Assembly (NCBI GenBank): GCA_017437205.1
Contig: JAFSBP010000234.1
Coordinates: 1 to 9,117 of the forward strand
Direction: 5' to 3'
Source: Lachnospiraceae bacterium
GTDB taxonomy: Bacteria > Bacillota > Clostridia > Lachnospirales > Lachnospiraceae
DNA length: 9,117 nt
In this document: positions 5,805 through 9,117 of the stretch, piece after piece
Layout of the letters: the number at the start of each line of letters is the position of its first letter
Position numbering within the stretch: the first letter of the stretch is position 1
Notes under the pieces: model-generated
What the model was told of the DNA's origin: nothing
Databases searched by the model: none
What the model saw: the letters and a program-made list of their open reading frames with translations, nothing else
Position numbers and translations under genes: made by a program

Positions 5805-6525
5805 TGTTCTGTCCATCGGAAACAGCTTCAGCCAGGATGCGCAGAGATATCTTCACGAGCTGGCGAAGAGCGAGGGCGTGCCCATGGAGACGGTGAATCT
5901 GTATATCGGAGGATGTCCGCTGGAGCGCCATTTCCGCAATATGGTCGGTGACCGCAGGGATTACACGCTGCAGGCGGACGGTCATCATATTGAAGGATTC
6001 GCCATGAGCATTGACGAGGCGTTGACCAACCGAAATTGGGATGTGATCACACTTCAGCAGGCCAGTCATTTCTCCTATCAGGAAGATTCCTACTTTCCCT
6101 ACATAGAGGAATTGGCGGATTATGTGCGCTCTATGTGTCCGAAGGCGAAAATCCTGATTCATCAGACATGGGCCTACGAGACCGGCAGTGAGCGTATCGC
6201 AAACCATGGTTTTGAGACCTACGACGAGATGTTTGCAGAGGTAAAGCGCTGCTACGACAAGGCGGCGAGAAAGATTGATGCGGATGGTATTATCCCCTGT
6301 GGTGAGGCGTTGCAGTATGCCCTTCATCACGGTGCGGAGAAAGTGCATCGGGATACCTTCCACGCAGGTCTTGGGCTGGGTAGATTTATTTTGTCGCTGG
6401 TGTGGTACGGATACATCACCGGCAATGATGTGCGAAACGTGAAATTTGACCGTTTTGATACGGAAGTAACTGAGGAAGAATACCGAATTGCGCTGGAAGC
6501 GGCTGCGAGCGTATTGGAGAGATAA
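5791..6525 (+). CDS. DUF4886 SGNH-like hydrolase
   Basis: A 244-residue protein of the DUF4886 family, which belongs to the SGNH/GDSL hydrolase fold. The N-terminal V-L-S-I-G-N-S-F-S-Q-D places the likely nucleophile Ser12. G-G-C-P-L-E-R-H (40-47) is the family's second block, with a Gly for the oxyanion hole. W-D-V-I-T-L-Q-Q-A-S (83-92) is the third block, where Gln replaces the Asn of classical SGNH enzymes, as is usual in DUF4886. D-T-F-H (Asp188, His191) followed by G-L-G-R-F and a W-Y-G-Y-I-T-G stretch supplies the catalytic Asp-His pair. There is no signal peptide. AGGAGG at 5776-5781, inside the previous gene, is 9 bases from the ATG. The overlap with the esterase gene suggests matched output of the two. 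Relatives are often near sugar-utilisation genes and resemble sialate or sugar O-acetylesterases, so a sugar deacylase is probable but unproven. Confidence 0.85.
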   Translation: MKIINVLSIGNSFSQDAQRYLHELAKSEGVPMETVNLYIGGCPLERHFRNMVGDRRDYTLQADGHHIEGFAMSIDEALTNRNWDVITLQQASHFSYQEDSYFPYIEELADYVRSMCPKAKILIHQTWAYETGSERIANHGFETYDEMFAEVKRCYDKAARKIDADGIIPCGEALQYALHHGAEKVHRDTFHAGLGLGRFILSLVWYGYITGNDVRNVKFDRFDTEVTEEEYRIALEAAASVLER

Positions 6526-6559
6526 AGCGTATGCATTGAAATAATGGAGGGAAATAGAG

Positions 6560-7903
6560 ATGAACACGTTAAATGCGGGGTTTGCGCGCGTAAACATTAC
6601 CCCGATGCTGGGCATCGGTCTTGCAGGGTACTATCAGACCCGTGTGGCCGATGGAGTGCTGGATGATCTGGAGATCAATGCGTTGGCACTCTCCTGTGGA
6701 GAGGAACGCGTGGTGCTTCTCAGTGTGGATCATGTGGGAATGATGAGAGAAATCACCACGGATTTCCGGGAGCATATCGCTGAGGTGACAGGGCTTCCGA
6801 TGGAGGCAATCTATATCCATGCGACTCACACCCATACGGGCCCGTTTTTGGTGCTTCAGTCGGAGGATGAGTTGGAGCGGGAGTATTATCAGATGGTGCG
6901 CCGCAAAATCGCGGATGTGACCAGACTGGCGCTTGATGATCTGAAACCGGCGAAGATGGGCTGGGGGATCGGTCAGGCTCCTGACATTGCCTTTATCCGG
7001 CGGTTCCGCATGAAGGACGGAAGCGTTCGCACCAACCCCGGTGTGAATAACCCGGATATCGTTGCACCCATCGGTGAGGTGGACGAGAGAGTCAGTGTGA
7101 TTCGTTTTGACCGCGAGGGCGCGGACACGCTGGTACTGGTGAACTTTGCGGATCACCCCGACACGGTGGGTGGCTGCAAGATCAGTGCGGACTGGCCCGG
7201 ATTCGTGAGAAAGACGGTAGAAAAGGTATTGGATGATACCAAATGCATCTTTTTCAACGGAGCGCAGGGCGATGTAAACCACGTGAAGGTTCACACCAAA
7301 GATGGCGACTTAAACGGTATGTTCATGGACTTCGATGATGTGTCCAGGGGCTATGATCACGCGAGGTATATGGGACGTGTAGTGACCGGTGGTGTGCTGC
7401 AGGCGTTTGACAAGGTAAAGTATGTGGATGTGGATTCCATCCGTTACTGCCAGAGACGGATTTCGGTTCCTGCAAACCTGCCGACAGCAGAGGAACTGCC
7501 CGAGGCGCGGCGGATAAACGAACTTCACTTGACCGGAAGAGATGAAGAACTTCCCTACACCGGAATGATGCTGACTACCGTGGTTGCGAAGGCGGCCAGA
7601 ATGCTTCGGCTAGAACACGGCCCGGAGAGCTTTCTCATGGAACTGTCAGGTATCGCTATCGGAGGCGTGGTGATGCTTGGTATTCCCGGAGAGCCGTTCA
7701 CCGGAGTGGGACGGGCGCTGAAGGCTACAGAGGGCTGGGATTTGGTGATCCCCACCTGCAATACCAACGGAAAGCAGGGATATTTCCCGATGAAAGAGGC
7801 CTACGATGAGGGCGGCTATGAGGCAGGAAGCTCCAGCTTTAAGGCGGGAGTGGCCGAGCTGATCATCGAAGAGGGAACTGCACTGCTAAATGAACTGAGA
7901 TAA
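6560..7903 (+). CDS. Neutral/alkaline ceramidase-like domain protein
   Basis: A 447-residue protein matching the N-terminal domain of neutral ceramidases (PF04734-like). Visible marks are the start A-G-F-A-R-V-N-I-T-P (6-15), H-A-T-H-T-H-T-G-P (87-95), N-F-A-D-H-P (His199), S-A-D-W-P-G (209-214), G-I-P-G-E-P-F-T (Glu378), and Y-F-P and Y-E-A-G-S-S (Tyr408, Tyr420). These correspond to the zinc ligands of the characterised enzymes (two His, Glu, Tyr). The catalytic hexapeptide GDVSPN is G-D-V-N-H-V here (237-242), with Asn240 where the active serine should be, so it is unlikely to be a true ceramidase. It also lacks a signal peptide and the C-terminal immunoglobulin-like domain of those enzymes. 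It is probably a cytosolic zinc-dependent hydrolase of another amide or ester. GGAGGG at 6546-6551 is 8 bases from the ATG. It lies in the operon after the DUF4886 gene and before the CBM9-like gene. Confidence 0.8.
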   Translation: MNTLNAGFARVNITPMLGIGLAGYYQTRVADGVLDDLEINALALSCGEERVVLLSVDHVGMMREITTDFREHIAEVTGLPMEAIYIHATHTHTGPFLVLQSEDELEREYYQMVRRKIADVTRLALDDLKPAKMGWGIGQAPDIAFIRRFRMKDGSVRTNPGVNNPDIVAPIGEVDERVSVIRFDREGADTLVLVNFADHPDTVGGCKISADWPGFVRKTVEKVLDDTKCIFFNGAQGDVNHVKVHTKDGDLNGMFMDFDDVSRGYDHARYMGRVVTGGVLQAFDKVKYVDVDSIRYCQRRISVPANLPTAEELPEARRINELHLTGRDEELPYTGMMLTTVVAKAARMLRLEHGPESFLMELSGIAIGGVVMLGIPGEPFTGVGRALKATEGWDLVIPTCNTNGKQGYFPMKEAYDEGGYEAGSSSFKAGVAELIIEEGTALLNELR

Positions 7904-7939
7904 AATATGATAAGTAAAGCTTGGCCGGAGGTGAAAGAG

Positions 7940-8491
7940 ATGACTAAGAAAGAATTTACCCTGATTTATCAGTGGAATGACAATGATTATCGCCCGGATG
8001 TGAGATTTTATCTGGGTATGAACGAGACCGGTTTCACAATGCATATCACAATCCCGGAGGCGGATCCCATGCGTGAAAAGACGAAGCATTTCAGCTCAGT
8101 CTGCGTGGATAGCTGTGTGGAGTGGTTTGTAAACTTTGCACCGGAGATTTGCGACCGTTACTTCAACTTCGAGGTGAACGCACTGGGAACCATGAACGTA
8201 TCCTTCAGAAAGGATCGCTATGATTCCAAATTCTTGGAACTTGAAGATGTGGAATCCTTGAATATTCAAACCGAGATTTTCGACGATCACTGGACTGTGG
8301 ACTATACCGTTCCGTTTACATTGATCGAGAAGTATATTCCCGGCTATGAGTTTAAAGAGGGAATGACCATTAAGGCGAACTTCTATAAGTGTGGCGGAGA
8401 GATCCGTCATCACGGGATGTGGCAGCCGGTAAAGGTAGAGAAGCCTGATTTCCATCGACCGGAGTATTTCGGGGAGATTGTGGTGGAGTAG
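7940..8491 (+). CDS. Stand-alone CBM9-like (DOMON-type) protein, copy 2
   Basis: A 183-residue single-domain CBM9-like beta-sandwich protein, paralogous to the one at 1542-2159. Conserved blocks are V-D-S-C-V-E-W-F (56-63), R-Y-F-N-F-E-V-N (73-80), W-T-V-D-Y-T-V-P-F, T-I-K-A-N-F-Y-K-C (143-151), H-H-G-M-W-Q-P (157-163) and D-F-H-R-P-E-Y-F-G (170-178). The last two blocks contain the aromatic and polar residues expected at the ligand face. The start at 7940 is chosen because GGAGGTG (7927-7933) lies 6 bases upstream. An in-frame ATG at 7907 would add 11 residues but has no RBS and abuts the previous stop. There is no signal peptide or catalytic module. It is the last gene of the operon, 36 bases after the ceramidase-like gene. 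Its role in the cytoplasm is unknown; sugar binding is inferred from the fold. Confidence 0.8.
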   Translation: MTKKEFTLIYQWNDNDYRPDVRFYLGMNETGFTMHITIPEADPMREKTKHFSSVCVDSCVEWFVNFAPEICDRYFNFEVNALGTMNVSFRKDRYDSKFLELEDVESLNIQTEIFDDHWTVDYTVPFTLIEKYIPGYEFKEGMTIKANFYKCGGEIRHHGMWQPVKVEKPDFHRPEYFGEIVVE

Positions 8492-8515
8492 TATCCTAAA
8501 AGTGATAGAGGTAGT

Positions 8516-8554
8516 AAAAAGTATGGGAGGATTGCTGGTAGCGATCCTCCCATA
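8516..8554 (-). terminator. Hairpin terminator between convergent genes
   Basis: TATGGGAGGATTGCT (8522-8536) pairs with AGCGATCCTCCCATA (8540-8554), 15 pairs with one wobble, around the loop GGT. On the minus strand the stem is followed by five T (8520-8516), a proper intrinsic terminator for the isomerase gene ending at 8572. On the plus strand there is no T-run, but the stem sits 30 bases after the CBM9-like stop and may also end or protect that transcript. Confidence 0.75.
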
Positions 8555-8571
8555 AACGTTGTGGTTGAAAT

Positions 8572-9117
8572 TTACTTATGCAACTTCTCCCATGCCTCAA
8601 CCAGCTTCGGAACCGAATCCGGGAACCCGCTGAGCACCTGACCCAGTTCTGCAATCATGGTGGAATCATAGTTGATCTTCTCCAGTTCAGCGAATAGCTC
8701 CTGCCAGTCGATCACGCCCTCACCGGGGATCCAATGTTTCTCCACGATACCGTCGTTGTCGGTTACGTGCATGGTAATAATATGTTTTCCGGCGTTGCGG
8801 ATGAAGTCGCGGATGGGCTCCGCGAACAGGTGATTGACGTCGAAGCAGATGCCGATGTTGTCGCCGACAGCCTCGACGATCTCCAGTGCCTCCGCGCTGG
8901 TCTCCACCAGACGGTTAGGAGTCAGGTTTTCCATTGCAATCTGAATACCCATCTCCTTAAACGCAGCACAAAGCTCCTTCAGGCCTTCGATGAGGGCTGC
9001 CTTGCGGGCGGGATAATCCTCCCTCGAGATCTGTCCGTGGCTGGGATGGAAAACTGCGATCTTGGGTCCCATCGGAAGACAGATCTTCGCGTCGCGGATG
9101 TGAAGGGCAAGGGCGCT
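8572..9117 (-). CDS. Sugar phosphate isomerase/epimerase (TIM barrel), 5' end outside window
   Basis: The C-terminal 181 residues of a xylose-isomerase-like TIM-barrel protein (AP-endonuclease family 2 fold), the group of sugar and sugar-acid isomerases, epimerases and dehydratases. Counting from the Met at 9072, the metal and active-site candidates are in strand order: Glu48 in I-A-M-E-N-L, Asp78 and His81 in C-F-D-V-N-H, His102 in T-M-H-V-T-D-N, the H-W-I-P-G-E-G-V-I-D-W turn (113-123) and Glu142 in I-A-E-L-G. The frame stays open to the window edge (S-A-L-A-L-H-I-R-D-A-K before that Met) and no RBS precedes 9072, so the true start is outside. Family members are about 250-290 residues, so roughly a third is missing. 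It is convergent to the hydrolase operon and separately transcribed. Linkage to the same pathway is plausible but inferred. Confidence 0.85.
   Translation of the reverse strand, partial: SALALHIRDAKICLPMGPKIAVFHPSHGQISREDYPARKAALIEGLKELCAAFKEMGIQIAMENLTPNRLVETSAEALEIVEAVGDNIGICFDVNHLFAEPIRDFIRNAGKHIITMHVTDNDGIVEKHWIPGEGVIDWQELFAELEKINYDSTMIAELGQVLSGFPDSVPKLVEAWEKLHK

Noticed and set aside
5653..6615. Long minus-strand open frame (320 codons) opposite the DUF4886 gene
   Set aside because: No RBS, low-complexity composition unlike real proteins, and it lies fully opposite a gene with clear motifs; it is an antisense shadow.
6569..7294. Minus-strand open frame of 241 codons opposite the ceramidase-like gene
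   Set aside because: Antisense shadow caused by the codon bias of the real gene; it is rich in His and Ile with no domain pattern.
7907..7939. Upstream ATG start for the second CBM9-like protein
   Set aside because: No ribosome binding site precedes 7907, whereas GGAGGTG is ideally placed for the ATG at 7940.

Overview
The window looks like an accessory carbohydrate-metabolism region of an anaerobic Gram-positive Clostridia-type genome, probably Lachnospiraceae. This is an inference from the strong AGGAGG-type ribosome binding sites, the mixed composition (visibly A+T-richer before about 2700, nearer balanced afterwards), and the mix of families: PIG-L deacetylase, DUF4886, ceramidase-like, CBM9-like, LysR and AP-endonuclease-2-type sugar isomerase. 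No tRNA, rRNA, CRISPR array, transposase or phage gene was seen.

Layout. (A) 1-2159, plus strand: a co-directional operon of an alpha/beta hydrolase (5' end outside the window), a PIG-L/LmbE deacetylase and a stand-alone CBM9-like protein. (B) 2160-2692: a decayed small gene carrying an in-frame stop and a one-base frameshift in a G-run, then a convergent hairpin. (C) 2693-4523, minus strand: two overlapping LysR-type regulators. The upstream one is broken by an in-frame TGA that looks like a CGA-to-TGA mutation; the downstream one is intact. (D) 4524-4706: a strikingly symmetric divergent promoter region with two well-spaced sigma-A-type promoters and a 10-bp inverted repeat lying just downstream of both predicted transcription starts. 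(E) 4707-8491, plus strand: a second operon of a three-helix SemiSWEET/PQ-loop-like membrane protein, an alpha/beta hydrolase, a DUF4886 SGNH-like hydrolase, a ceramidase-like metallohydrolase and a second CBM9-like protein. A terminator-like hairpin and a possible internal promoter sit after the first gene. (F) 8516-9117, minus strand: a convergent terminator and the 3' part of a TIM-barrel sugar isomerase/epimerase that runs off the window.

How it may fit together (inference): no enzyme with a visible N-terminus has a signal peptide, so the cluster probably works in the cytoplasm on an imported, decorated sugar. A small sugar carrier, several ester- or amide-removing hydrolases, and an isomerase of sugars or sugar acids would be under LysR control. 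Blocks A and E repeat one theme, alpha/beta hydrolase plus a second deacylase plus a terminal CBM9-like protein, and that repeated theme is the best candidate here for an uncharacterised pathway. The substrate cannot be read from the sequence.
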